64,000 bases of DNA from Streptomyces phaeofaciens. Lineage in GTDB: Bacteria; Actinomycetota; Actinomycetes; Streptomycetales; Streptomycetaceae. The position numbers and the translations under genes are program-made. Of this stretch, positions 53,784-61,693 are shown one piece after another. Location of the stretch: the NCBI RefSeq assembly GCF_014648915.1, contig NZ_BMSA01000005.1:291744-355743 (forward strand). Reading direction: 5' to 3'. Below the pieces are notes generated by a model. The model made no database searches. It was not told the DNA's origin and saw only the letters and a list, made by a program, of their open reading frames with translations. The first letter of the stretch is position 1. Each line of letters begins with the position of its first letter.

Positions 53784-55013
53784 TTACAGCGCGACGCCCA
53801 GCAGGGCGTCCACGGCCCGGGACACGACACCGGGCGCGCCGATGTCGGTGCCGCCCCGCTCCTGCTGGAGGTCGGCCCAGCGGTCGACGGCGGCCAGCGC
53901 GGCCGGGGCGTCGAGGTCGTGCGCGAGGGCCTCGCGGATCTCGTCGACGAGCGCCTCGGCGGGCGGTCCGTCGGGCCGGGAGACGGCCGCGCGCCAGCGC
54001 CCGAGCCGGGCGACGGCGTCCGCCAGGACCTGGTCGGTCCACTCCCAGTCGGAGCGGTAGTGGTGGGCGAGCAGCGTGAGCCGGATCGCGGCGGGGTCGA
54101 CGCCGTCCGCGCGCAGCCGGGAGACGAAGACCAGGTTGCCCTTGGACTTGGACATCTTCTCGCCGTCCAGGGCGACCATGCCGGCGTGGACGTAGGCCTT
54201 GGCCATGGGGAACTCGCCGGTGAGCACCTGGGCGTGCGAGGCGCCCATCTCGTGGTGCGGGAAGGCGAGGTCGGAGCCGCCGCCCTGGACGTCGAAGGTC
54301 ATGCCCAGGTGGTCCAGCGCGATGGCGACGCACTCGATGTGCCAGCCGGGCCGGCCGCGGCCCAGCGAGCCGCCGTCCCAGCTGGGTTCGCCCTCGCGGG
54401 CGGCCATCCACAGCATCGGGTCGAGCGGGTTCTTCTTGCCCGGCCGGTCCGGGTCGCCGCCGCGCTCGGCGGACAGCAGCCGCATGGCGGCGGCGTCGAG
54501 GTTGGAGACCCGACCGAAGTACGGGTCGGACTCGACGGAGAAGTAGATGTCACCGTCGAGTTCGTAGGCGGCGCCCGCGTCCCGGAGCCGCTCGACGAGC
54601 GGGACGATGCCGGGTATCGCCTCCACCGCGCCTATGTAGTGCCGCGGCGGGAGCATCCGCAGGGCGGTCATGTCCTCACGGAAGAGAGCCGTCTCCTTCT
54701 CGGCCAGCGCGACCCAGTCGACGCCGTCGCGGACCGCGCGTTCGAGCAGCGGGTCGTCGACGTCGGTGACGTTCTGGACGTAGTGAACCTGCCGCTTGGT
54801 GTCGAGCCACACGCGCTGAACGAGGTCGAACGCGTTGTAGGTCGCCGCGTGACCCATGTGGGTCGCGTCGTACGGCGTGATGCCGCAGACGTAGAGACGG
54901 GCGACGGGACCGGGGTCGAGGGTGACCAAGCCACCGGTCGCGGTGTCGTGGATCCTCAGGTCGCTGCCCTGACCGGGCAGAGCGGGGACTTCGGAAGCGG
55001 GCCAGGCATGCAT
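53784..55013 (-). CDS. mshC: Mycothiol ligase MshC (Cys:GlcN-Ins ligase)
   Basis: MshC activates cysteine with ATP and joins it to glucosaminyl-inositol, the penultimate step of mycothiol synthesis. The 409-residue protein is a class-I aaRS-like relative of CysRS, with [19 protein letters not shown] (zinc Cys and HIGH-type motif), [32 protein letters not shown] and the KMSKSKG loop. It lacks the anticodon-binding domain of CysRS, as expected. The start is ATG at 55013 ([14 protein letters not shown]). Mycothiol is the main thiol of actinobacteria, linking this gene to the sulfur theme of the window. Confidence 0.95.
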   Translation of the reverse strand: MHAWPASEVPALPGQGSDLRIHDTATGGLVTLDPGPVARLYVCGITPYDATHMGHAATYNAFDLVQRVWLDTKRQVHYVQNVTDVDDPLLERAVRDGVDWVALAEKETALFREDMTALRMLPPRHYIGAVEAIPGIVPLVERLRDAGAAYELDGDIYFSVESDPYFGRVSNLDAAAMRLLSAERGGDPDRPGKKNPLDPMLWMAAREGEPSWDGGSLGRGRPGWHIECVAIALDHLGMTFDVQGGGSDLAFPHHEMGASHAQVLTGEFPMAKAYVHAGMVALDGEKMSKSKGNLVFVSRLRADGVDPAAIRLTLLAHHYRSDWEWTDQVLADAVARLGRWRAAVSRPDGPPAEALVDEIREALAHDLDAPAALAAVDRWADLQQERGGTDIGAPGVVSRAVDALLGVAL

Positions 55014-55114
55014 GTCATGAGCGTAACCGGACCGGAGTTGCCTTTACGAACCGAAGCGGGCCGGATGGCCGGGAAGGCGCTCTTGCCCGATCCCGGCCGG
55101 TGTGCCTGTGCGGC

Positions 55115-55948
55115 TCAGACCGGCGGCCAGGGGATCGCCGGCCACTCGCCGCTCGGCTCGGGGTGCCTGCCGGACTCCAGCAGCGCCGCCACCCGCGCGC
55201 GGGTGGCGGCGACTTCGGCGGAGGTGACCAGCGCGGCCAGGGTGGCAGTGAGCGGCCCGGAGGCCTCCAGGGCGCCCTGGAGGCCCTTGAGGACGTCCAC
55301 GGCCTCCCCGGTCAGCGGCTCCCCGGCCCAGCCCCACAGGAGCGTGCGCAGCTTGTTCTCGGTGTTGAAGGTCACCCCGTGATCGATGCCGTACAGCCGG
55401 CCGTCGGCGGTGGGCAGCAGATGGCCGCCCTTGCGGTCCGCGTTGTTGATCACCGCGTCGAGGACGGCGAGCCGGCGCAGCCGCTCGTCGTCGGCGTGCA
55501 CCAGCAGCGCGGTGCGGCCCTCGCCGACCTCGGCGAAGCCGATCGCCCGCCAGCCCGGCTCCGGCTCCTGCGCGTCGACCAGGGCGAGCAGCTCGGACTC
55601 CGGCGCCGCCTCGATCCACAGCTGGCACATGCCCTCGCCGTACGGCCCCTCGCGCAGCACGGTGGGCGGTACGAGGTCCCAGCCGGTCGCCCGGGACACC
55701 TCGTACGCGGCGACCTCGCGCTGGGCGAGGGTGCCGTCGGGGAAGTCCCACAGGGGTCTCTCGCCGGCGACGGGCTTGTAGACGCAGGCCGCCTCACGGC
55801 CGTCGTGGGCGACGGTGCAGTACAGGGCCGCGTTGGACGCGTCACGGATGCGGCCGCGCACGGTCAGCTCGCCCCGGGCGAGCAGCTCGGCGAAGACCGG
55901 GTCGGTGGTCGTCACGCCCCGCGACGGTATCCGTTCTGGCGCGGACAT
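55115..55948 (-). CDS. SCO1664-family kinase-like protein
   Basis: The 277-residue protein belongs to the conserved actinobacterial SCO1664 family with a PI3/4-kinase-like fold: AACVYKPVAGERPLWDFPDGTLAQREVAAYEVSRATGW (Lys in the ATP-binding strand), then AVLDAVINNADRKGGHLL and GIDHGVTFN, resembling catalytic and metal-binding loops (D-x3-N and DHG). The substrate is unknown. The start is ATG at 55948 with AAGGA six bases upstream; it overlaps the DUF3090 gene by 37 bases. In mycobacteria the homologue lies near mshC as well (Rv2133c, from memory). Confidence 0.88.
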   Translation of the reverse strand: MSAPERIPSRGVTTTDPVFAELLARGELTVRGRIRDASNAALYCTVAHDGREAACVYKPVAGERPLWDFPDGTLAQREVAAYEVSRATGWDLVPPTVLREGPYGEGMCQLWIEAAPESELLALVDAQEPEPGWRAIGFAEVGEGRTALLVHADDERLRRLAVLDAVINNADRKGGHLLPTADGRLYGIDHGVTFNTENKLRTLLWGWAGEPLTGEAVDVLKGLQGALEASGPLTATLAALVTSAEVAATRARVAALLESGRHPEPSGEWPAIPWPPV

Positions 55949-56502
55949 ACGTGTCCTTCCGGGTCGAGCGGCAGACTGCACAGCGGGCACGGCGGCCGGC
56001 CGGCGTTGACGACGTCGAGGGCGCGCTTGGCGAAGGCCCTGGCCTGCGCGCCGGTGAGCCGGACCCGCAGCATCGGGGGTCCGTTCTCCTCGTCCTGGAG
56101 GAGCCGTTCCTCCGCCTCGGCGAGATCCTCCTCGGAGTCGGCCTCCAGCTCCACGAGGGCCTGCGCCTCGACGATCATGCGCTGCTCCTCGCCGTCCCAG
56201 GCGAGGGCCATGGTGCCGACCCGGAACTCCTCCTCCACCGGGGCCTCGAGCGGGCCGGTGTCGGAGTTCTCGGCGGGGGCCACGGCAGGCACGGCGGCGC
56301 TGCCGCCGCTACGGCGTACGACCTCGTCCAGCAGCTCGTCCATGCGCTCGGCGAGCGCGGCGACCTGCGTCTTCTCCAGGGCCACGCTGGTCACGCGGGG
56401 ACCCGCGGTGGCCTGGAGGAAGAAGGTACGGCGCCCGGGCAGTCCGACCGTACCGGCCACGAAGCGGTCCGGGGGGTCGTAGAGGAACACCTGACGGGAC
56501 AC
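55912..56502 (-). CDS. DUF3090 protein with C-terminal zinc knuckles
   Basis: The 196-residue protein begins MSRQVFLYDPPDRFVAGTVGLPG, the conserved DUF3090 N-terminus, and continues with FFLQATAGPRVTSVALEKTQVAALAERMDELLDEV. It ends with PPCPLCSLPLDPEGHVCPRQNGY, a Cys-x2-Cys...His-x-Cys zinc knuckle. Many acidic residues lie in the middle. The start is GTG at 56502. It overlaps the SCO1664-family gene by 37 bases and follows the phosphatase gene by about 87 bases. Function unknown; the trio is coinherited in actinobacteria (Rv2133c-Rv2135c). Confidence 0.88.
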   Translation of the reverse strand: MSRQVFLYDPPDRFVAGTVGLPGRRTFFLQATAGPRVTSVALEKTQVAALAERMDELLDEVVRRSGGSAAVPAVAPAENSDTGPLEAPVEEEFRVGTMALAWDGEEQRMIVEAQALVELEADSEEDLAEAEERLLQDEENGPPMLRVRLTGAQARAFAKRALDVVNAGRPPCPLCSLPLDPEGHVCPRQNGYRRGA

Positions 56503-56589
56503 GTCCTGTCTCCATGGGAGTCGGGGTTTCGGAAACGTCCATGCGTGTACGCGCGTGTGTGGACCGCTTCACCCTACTGCGGCCGACGA

Positions 56590-57276
56590 TCACGGTGCGC
56601 CCGCGCCGCCCCCGACGGTCGCCTCGCCGGTCGGGGGTTCCTCGCGCGGGGCGAGGGAGGCGAAGTCGCCGGTGTCCCCGAGGCGCACGAGAAAGGGCCG
56701 CAGCCGGGTGTAACGGATCGCGGTGACGGAACACGGTTCTACGGAGATCCGCTGGAAGAGGTCGAGATGAAGTCCGAGGGCGTCCGCCACGAGCGACTTG
56801 ATGATGTCGCCGTGCGAGCACATCAGGTAGACGGCGTCGGCGCCGTGGTCGCGCTCCACGCGCGCGTTCCACTCCCGGACGGCCTCGGCGGCGCGGGTCT
56901 GCATGGCCCGCATCGACTCGCCGCCGGGGAAGGCGGCCGCGGACGGGTGCGCCTGCACGACCTCCATCAGGGGCTCGTCCTTCAGTTCGGCCAGCTTGCG
57001 GCCGGACCAGTCGCCGTAGTGGCACTCCCCGATGCGCTCGTCGGTGTGCAGACGCAGCCCGGGGCGGGCCTCCAGGAGGGGCCGGACGGTCTCCTGGCAG
57101 CGGTCCAGGGGGCTCGCGACGACCTCGGCGACCGGCAGCCCCGCGAGCCGGCCGGGCAGCGCCGCGGCCTGCGCGGTCCCGCGCTCGTCGAGGCTGACAC
57201 CGGGTGTCCACCCGGCGAGCACTCCGGAGGTGTTGGCGGTCGAACGTCCGTGCCGGACGAGGATCAGCGTGGGCAT
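56590..57276 (-). CDS. Histidine phosphatase (MSMEG_4193-type)
   Basis: The 228-residue protein is of the phosphoglycerate-mutase-like histidine phosphatase superfamily: LILVRHGRSTANTSGVLAGWTPGVSLDERG with the phosphorylated His in RHG, SPLDRCQET, the acid Glu in GECHYGDWSG and the second His in YLMCSHGDIIKS. It is a phosphatase rather than a mutase in this subgroup; the substrate is unknown. The start is ATG at 57276 (MPTLILVRHG); the longer frame lies across the divergent corA start. Probably cotranscribed with the DUF3090 and SCO1664-family genes. Confidence 0.9.
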   Translation of the reverse strand: MPTLILVRHGRSTANTSGVLAGWTPGVSLDERGTAQAAALPGRLAGLPVAEVVASPLDRCQETVRPLLEARPGLRLHTDERIGECHYGDWSGRKLAELKDEPLMEVVQAHPSAAAFPGGESMRAMQTRAAEAVREWNARVERDHGADAVYLMCSHGDIIKSLVADALGLHLDLFQRISVEPCSVTAIRYTRLRPFLVRLGDTGDFASLAPREEPPTGEATVGGGAGAP

Positions 57277-57329
57277 GCGGCCCAGGGTAGGCGTACGCGC
57301 GCGTGCGCCGACGGGCACCTGAGGGGAGA

Positions 57330-58334
57330 ATGCGCTCCGTGATCGTCGACTGTGCCGTCTACCGGGACGGGCGCCGGACGGACGGCCCCCGGGACCTCTC
57401 CGAGGCCCTGGCCGGGGCACGTGCGGCGGGCGGTTTCGTGTGGATCGGGCTGCACGAGCCCACCGAGGACGAGTTCGACCACGTCACCCGGGTGTTCGGA
57501 CTGCATCCGCTGGCGGTGGAGGACGCCCTGAACGCCCACCAGCGGCCCAAGCTGGAGGTCTACGACGACTCGCTGTTCCTGGTGTTCAAACCGGTGGTGT
57601 ACGAGTCCGCGAGCGACACCGTCTCCTCCGGCGAGGTCATGGTGTTCCTCGGGGACGCGTTCGTGGTGACCGTCCGGCACGGCGAGGGCTCCCCGCTGGC
57701 CTCCGTACGGCGCCGGCTGGAGGCCGAGCCGGAGCTGCTCGCCAAGGGGCCGACGGCGGTGCTGTACGCGATCGCCGACGCCACGGTCGACCACTACCTG
57801 GACGTGGCGACCGAGCTGGCGACCGACCTGGACGAACTGGAGGCGGAGGTGTTCTCGCCGACGGGCGGCGGCACCCGGCACACCGCGTCGCGGATCTACA
57901 CCTTCAAGCGGCAGGTCCTGGAGTTCCGGCGGGCCACCGGTCCGCTGGCGCCGCCGATGTCCCGGCTGGCGGACACCGGCGCGCCCGGTTCGGACGTGCC
58001 CTTCGTGAACGAGCGGGCGCGGCCCTTCTTCGGGGACGTCAGCGACCACCTCACGCGGGTGAACGAGTCCGTGGAGGGTCTGGACCGGCTGGTCTCCGAC
58101 ATCCTCTCCGCCCACCTCGCCCAGACGAGCGTCCGGCAGAACGACGACATGCGGAAGATCTCGGCGTGGGCGGCCATGGCCGCGATCCCCACGATGATCG
58201 CGGGGATCTACGGGATGAACTTCGAGCACATGCCGGAACTGCACTGGCTGTGGTCCTACCCGGCGGTGATCGCGCTGATGGCCGCCCTGGAGGTCCTGCT
58301 GTACCGGACGTTCAAGCGGCGCGGGTGGCTGTAG
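57330..58334 (+). CDS. corA: CorA-family divalent cation transporter
   Basis: The 334-residue protein is a CorA-type magnesium/cobalt transporter. The large N-terminal cytoplasmic funnel (VWIGLHEPTEDEFDHVTRVFGLHPLAVEDAL; HRQRPKLEVYDDSLFLVFKPV-like stretch) is followed by two C-terminal membrane helices with the pore motif YGMNFEHMPEL and the basic tail FKRRGW. The start is ATG at 57330 with GAGGGGAG just upstream; an in-frame GTG nine bases later is also possible. Divergent from the histidine phosphatase and convergent with the ferritin-like gene. Confidence 0.93.
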   Translation: MRSVIVDCAVYRDGRRTDGPRDLSEALAGARAAGGFVWIGLHEPTEDEFDHVTRVFGLHPLAVEDALNAHQRPKLEVYDDSLFLVFKPVVYESASDTVSSGEVMVFLGDAFVVTVRHGEGSPLASVRRRLEAEPELLAKGPTAVLYAIADATVDHYLDVATELATDLDELEAEVFSPTGGGTRHTASRIYTFKRQVLEFRRATGPLAPPMSRLADTGAPGSDVPFVNERARPFFGDVSDHLTRVNESVEGLDRLVSDILSAHLAQTSVRQNDDMRKISAWAAMAAIPTMIAGIYGMNFEHMPELHWLWSYPAVIALMAALEVLLYRTFKRRGWL

Positions 58335-58383
58335 GGACGCGGCCGGGGCGGGGGCGTGACCGGGGCGTACGGCGTCGCGTGGC

Positions 58384-59172
58384 TCAGGCGAACTCGGGGG
58401 CCACGGTCGCCGGGCCGCCGAGGGCGTCGCGGCGTTCCGGCATCGCCAGGGACACCATGCGCCGCCAGCCGGCGAACCGCTCCCAGACGTACACGGCGTG
58501 GACACCGGCCGCCAGGACGGCCGCCCTGGGGCGCGACCAGCCCAGGATGCGGCCCATGTGGGCCATGACGGCGAGACTGACGTCCCGGTAGATCCGGATC
58601 TCGTTGAGCGCGCACGCGCGCAGGGTGCGCTGGATGGCGCGGCCGTGTCCCGTGCGCGCGAGGCGCAGGAGTTCCTCGTGGCAGTAGGCGAGGTGGTTGT
58701 CCTCGTCGTTCGAGATCATCTTCACCGCGCGGCCGAGGTCGGGATGGTCGGCGAAGTGGGTGCGCAGCAGCTCCATCTGCTCCGAGGCGCGCTGCTCGGT
58801 GACCCGGCTGTGGGCGAGGTAGGTGACGATGTCCTGCACGGTGAGCGGCTGGTCCGCCCTGAGCCTGTCGTGGGCGAGGCCGATGCCGGCGCGCTCCAGG
58901 AGCATCGTGTAGTCGGTCTCGGAGGGGACGGGGACCGGTTCGAGGCCGCGCTTCCTCAGCAGGGCGTTGAAGATCCGCCCGTGTTTGTCCTCGTCGGCGC
59001 CGTGACGGGCGATCTTGGGGGCGAGGTCGCGTTCGTCCGGCGGGACGAGCGCGGCGATCCGGGCGTTCTCCCAGCCGCCCTGCGACTCCCCACTGGCGGC
59101 GATGGAACAGAAGAGCGCGAAGGACTCGTCGTTGTCGATGATCTCCTGGAACAGGCTCTTGGCCGAAAGCAT
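58384..59172 (-). CDS. Ferritin-like diiron protein
   Basis: The 262-residue, mostly helical protein has two E-x2-H-like motifs typical of ferritin-like four-helix bundles (GADEDKHGRIFNALL and SNDEDNHLAYCHEELL) plus further acidic residues in the first helix (FQEIIDNDESFALF). A C-terminal helical extension (VWERFAGWRRMVSL) is unlike true ferritins. It probably binds two irons and acts in oxidation or oxidative-stress chemistry; the substrate is unknown. The 245-base region upstream holds the promoter and the terminator of the preceding gene. Confidence 0.85.
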   Translation of the reverse strand: MLSAKSLFQEIIDNDESFALFCSIAASGESQGGWENARIAALVPPDERDLAPKIARHGADEDKHGRIFNALLRKRGLEPVPVPSETDYTMLLERAGIGLAHDRLRADQPLTVQDIVTYLAHSRVTEQRASEQMELLRTHFADHPDLGRAVKMISNDEDNHLAYCHEELLRLARTGHGRAIQRTLRACALNEIRIYRDVSLAVMAHMGRILGWSRPRAAVLAAGVHAVYVWERFAGWRRMVSLAMPERRDALGGPATVAPEFA

Positions 59173-59353
59173 CAGAGGGACCCCTCTCCGCGTAGCCGCA
59201 GGATTCCGCGTGCGCAGGACTCCGCGAAGAACGAGTCAAATGCGGCCGGAGGGGAGCTGCAACAGCTGTGTCGGACGACTCCGCCAAAAGGAGGATGCCG
59301 GAAGTCACCCCGGCGGCGTAACCGCGCGCGTCCCGGCGCGTTGTTCTCGGTGA

Positions 59354-59394
59354 CGGCCGTGGCGGGGAAGACCCCCGAGCCCCCACCACGGCCG
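59354..59394 (-). terminator. Terminator of the F420-type oxidoreductase gene
   Basis: CGGCCGTGG (59354-59362) pairs with CCACGGCCG (59386-59394), and CGGGG/CCCCC extend inside. It lies 24 bases beyond the minus-strand stop. Confidence 0.65.
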
Positions 59395-59417
59395 CTGAAA
59401 CTCCCCCTCCGCCGGCG

Positions 59418-60473
59418 TCAGGCCAGACCGGCCAGCTCCAGGGCCTGTGTGCCGGCCCGCAGCGAGGCGAGGCGCTCGTCGAGGGTGAAGCCCGCGGGGG
59501 CGAGGGTGAGGGTGGTGACCCCGGCGGCGGCGTAGGCCTTCATCCGGTCGGCGATCCGCTCCACCGAGCCCAGCAGCGTGGTCCGGTCGATCAGGTCGTG
59601 CGGGATCGCGGCCGCGGCGCCCTGCTTGTCACCGGACAGGTACTTGTCCTGGACCTCGGCCGCCGCCTGCTCGTACCCCATGCGCTGGGCGAGCTGGTTG
59701 TAGAAGTTCTGCTTGCGGCTGCCCATGCCGCCGACGTAGAGCGCGGTGTACGGGCGGAAGGTGTCGGCGAGCTTCTCGACGTCCTTGTCGTCGCCGACGG
59801 CGAGCGGCAGCGTCGGACAGACGTCGAAGCCGTCCAGCGTCTTGCCGGCCTTCTCGCGCCCGGCCCGCAGGTGCTTGATCGCGGTGTCCTCGAGGTGGTC
59901 GGCGGACGGGAAGATCAGCAGGGCGCCGTCGGCGATCTCGCCGGTCTGCTCCAGGTTCTTCGGGCCGATCGCGGCGATGTACAGCGGGATGTGCTCGCGC
60001 TCGGGGTGCACGGTCAGCTTGATCGGCTTGCCCGGCCCGCCCGGCAGCGGCAGCGTCCAGTGCTCGCCCTCGTACGACAGCCGCTCGCGGGTCATCGCCT
60101 TGCGGACGATCTCCACGTACTCGCGGGTCCGGGACAGCGGCTTGTCGAACTTGACGCCGTACCAGCCCTCGGAGACCTGCGGCCCGGAGACGCCGAGGCC
60201 GAGGCGGAAGCGGCCGCCGGAGAGCGAGTCGAGGGTGGCGGCGGTCATCGCGGTCATCGCCGGCTGGCGGGCCGGGATCTGGAAGATGGCGGAGCCGACG
60301 TCGATGCGCTCGGTCTGGGCGGCGACCCAGGTGAGCACGGTGGCCGCGTCCGATCCGTAGGCCTCGGCGGCCCAGCAGACGGCGTACCCGAGGCGGTCGG
60401 CCTCCTGGGCGACGGCGAGGTTGTCGCCGTCCATTCCGGCACCCCAGTAGCCGAGGTTGATCCCGAGCTGCAT
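59418..60473 (-). CDS. Luciferase-like (LLM) F420-dependent oxidoreductase
   Basis: The 351-residue TIM-barrel protein starts MQLGINLGYWGAGM and has AEAYGSDAATVLTWVAAQTERIDVGSAIFQIPARQPA, LSGGRFRLGLGVSGPQVSEGWYG and IPLYIAAIGPKNLEQTGEIADG. These are hallmarks of F420-dependent members such as the methylene-tetrahydromethanopterin-reductase-like group. It probably reduces or oxidises a small molecule with F420, which Streptomyces makes. A palindrome overlapping the ribosome site region (60486-60499) suggests control by a TetR-type regulator, none of which is in the window. Confidence 0.93.
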   Translation of the reverse strand: MQLGINLGYWGAGMDGDNLAVAQEADRLGYAVCWAAEAYGSDAATVLTWVAAQTERIDVGSAIFQIPARQPAMTAMTAATLDSLSGGRFRLGLGVSGPQVSEGWYGVKFDKPLSRTREYVEIVRKAMTRERLSYEGEHWTLPLPGGPGKPIKLTVHPEREHIPLYIAAIGPKNLEQTGEIADGALLIFPSADHLEDTAIKHLRAGREKAGKTLDGFDVCPTLPLAVGDDKDVEKLADTFRPYTALYVGGMGSRKQNFYNQLAQRMGYEQAAAEVQDKYLSGDKQGAAAAIPHDLIDRTTLLGSVERIADRMKAYAAAGVTTLTLAPAGFTLDERLASLRAGTQALELAGLA

Positions 60474-60485
60474 GGCCGATTCCCC

Positions 60486-60499
60486 TTACTGATCAGTAA
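60486..60499. promoter_or_regulatory. TetR-type operator at the F420-type oxidoreductase start
   Basis: TTACTGATCAGTAA is a perfect 14-base palindrome, 13 bases upstream of the ATG at 60473. It is AT-rich within GC-rich sequence, and its form matches sites of TetR-family regulators. Confidence 0.65.
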
Positions 60500-60706
60500 C
60501 GACGCTGTTGCGGAGACCTTAGCGCGGGGCCGGGCGACCGGGGAGGTCGATGTGGTGTGCGTCGCGCGGGTGGGCGGCCTGCCGCGCAGTGGGGGCACCG
60601 GGCCGGGATCCGGCGGTCGCGGGGGGAGAGCCCGAGGCTGACGCGCGGAGACTCGGTCATCCACAGGCAACCCACGGCCCAGCTATGGCCAGTAATCTCG
60701 GCGTCC

Positions 60707-61693
60707 ATGGAGCAGAGGCATCTCGGCCGCACCGGCCTGCGTGTGTCCCGCATCGGGCTCGGCACCCTGACCTGGGGGCGTGACACCGGCGAGCACGACG
60801 CCGCGGACCTCATGAAGACGTTCTGGGAGGCGGGCGGCACCCTCGTCGACACGGCGGACGTGTACGGCGACGGGGACGCCGAGTATCTCCTCGGACGGCT
60901 GATAGACGGCCTGGTTCCGCGCCGGGATCTGATCATCTCCACGAAGGCGGGCAGCGTGCCCGACCCGGACCGCCGCTTCGACGGCTCACGGGGCCATCTG
61001 CTCGCCGCCCTCGACGCCTCCCTGGCCCGCCTCGGCACGGACTACGTCGACGTGTGGCACGTCCACTCCTTCGACCCGGACACCCCGCTGGAGGAGACCC
61101 TCCAGGCCCTCGACATCGCGGTCGCCAGCGGCCGCGCCCGGTACGCCGGGGTCTCCAACTTCTGTGGCTGGCAGCTCGCCAAGGCCGCCACCTGGCAGCT
61201 CTCCGCGCCGGGCACCCGGACCCGGCTGGCCGCCACCCAGATGGAGTACTCGCTGCTCCAGCGCGGCATCGAGCGCGAGGTGCTGCCGGCCGCGCTGGAC
61301 CTGGGCATCGGGCTGCTGCCCTCCTCCCCGCTGGGCCGGGGCGTGCTCACCGGCAAGTACCGGGGCGACGCCCTGCCCCCCGACTCGCGGGCCGCCTCCG
61401 AGCACTTCTCGCCCTTCGTCGAGCCCTACCTCGACGACACCGCCAGCCGGATCGTCGACGCCGTGACGACCGCGGCGGACGGGCTCGCGGTGACGGCGCT
61501 CCAGGTCGCCCTCGCCTGGGTGCGCGACCGGCCCGGGGTGGCCGCGCCGATCATCGGGCCGCGCAACGCGCAACAGCTCACGGCCGCTCTGTCAGTGGAG
61601 GCCCTTACGCTTCCTGACGAGATCTGCCGGGCCCTCGACGACGTGTCGGCGCCCGTGCACCGCTACCCCGATCACGACTGGAGCACGCTGTGA
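60707..61693 (+). CDS. Aldo/keto reductase
   Basis: The 328-residue NAD(P)H-dependent oxidoreductase has the AKR motifs RHLGRTGLRVSRIGLGTLTWG, VDTADVYGDGDAEYLLG (Asp and catalytic Tyr), STKAGSVPDPDRR (catalytic Lys), DYVDVWHVHSFD and GVSNFCGWQLAKA. It resembles the YajO/potassium-channel-beta-like group. The substrate is unknown. The start is ATG at 60707 (MEQRHLGRTG). Its last codons overlap the GTG of the RecD2-like gene by four bases, so the two are coupled. Confidence 0.93.
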   Translation: MEQRHLGRTGLRVSRIGLGTLTWGRDTGEHDAADLMKTFWEAGGTLVDTADVYGDGDAEYLLGRLIDGLVPRRDLIISTKAGSVPDPDRRFDGSRGHLLAALDASLARLGTDYVDVWHVHSFDPDTPLEETLQALDIAVASGRARYAGVSNFCGWQLAKAATWQLSAPGTRTRLAATQMEYSLLQRGIEREVLPAALDLGIGLLPSSPLGRGVLTGKYRGDALPPDSRAASEHFSPFVEPYLDDTASRIVDAVTTAADGLAVTALQVALAWVRDRPGVAAPIIGPRNAQQLTAALSVEALTLPDEICRALDDVSAPVHRYPDHDWSTL

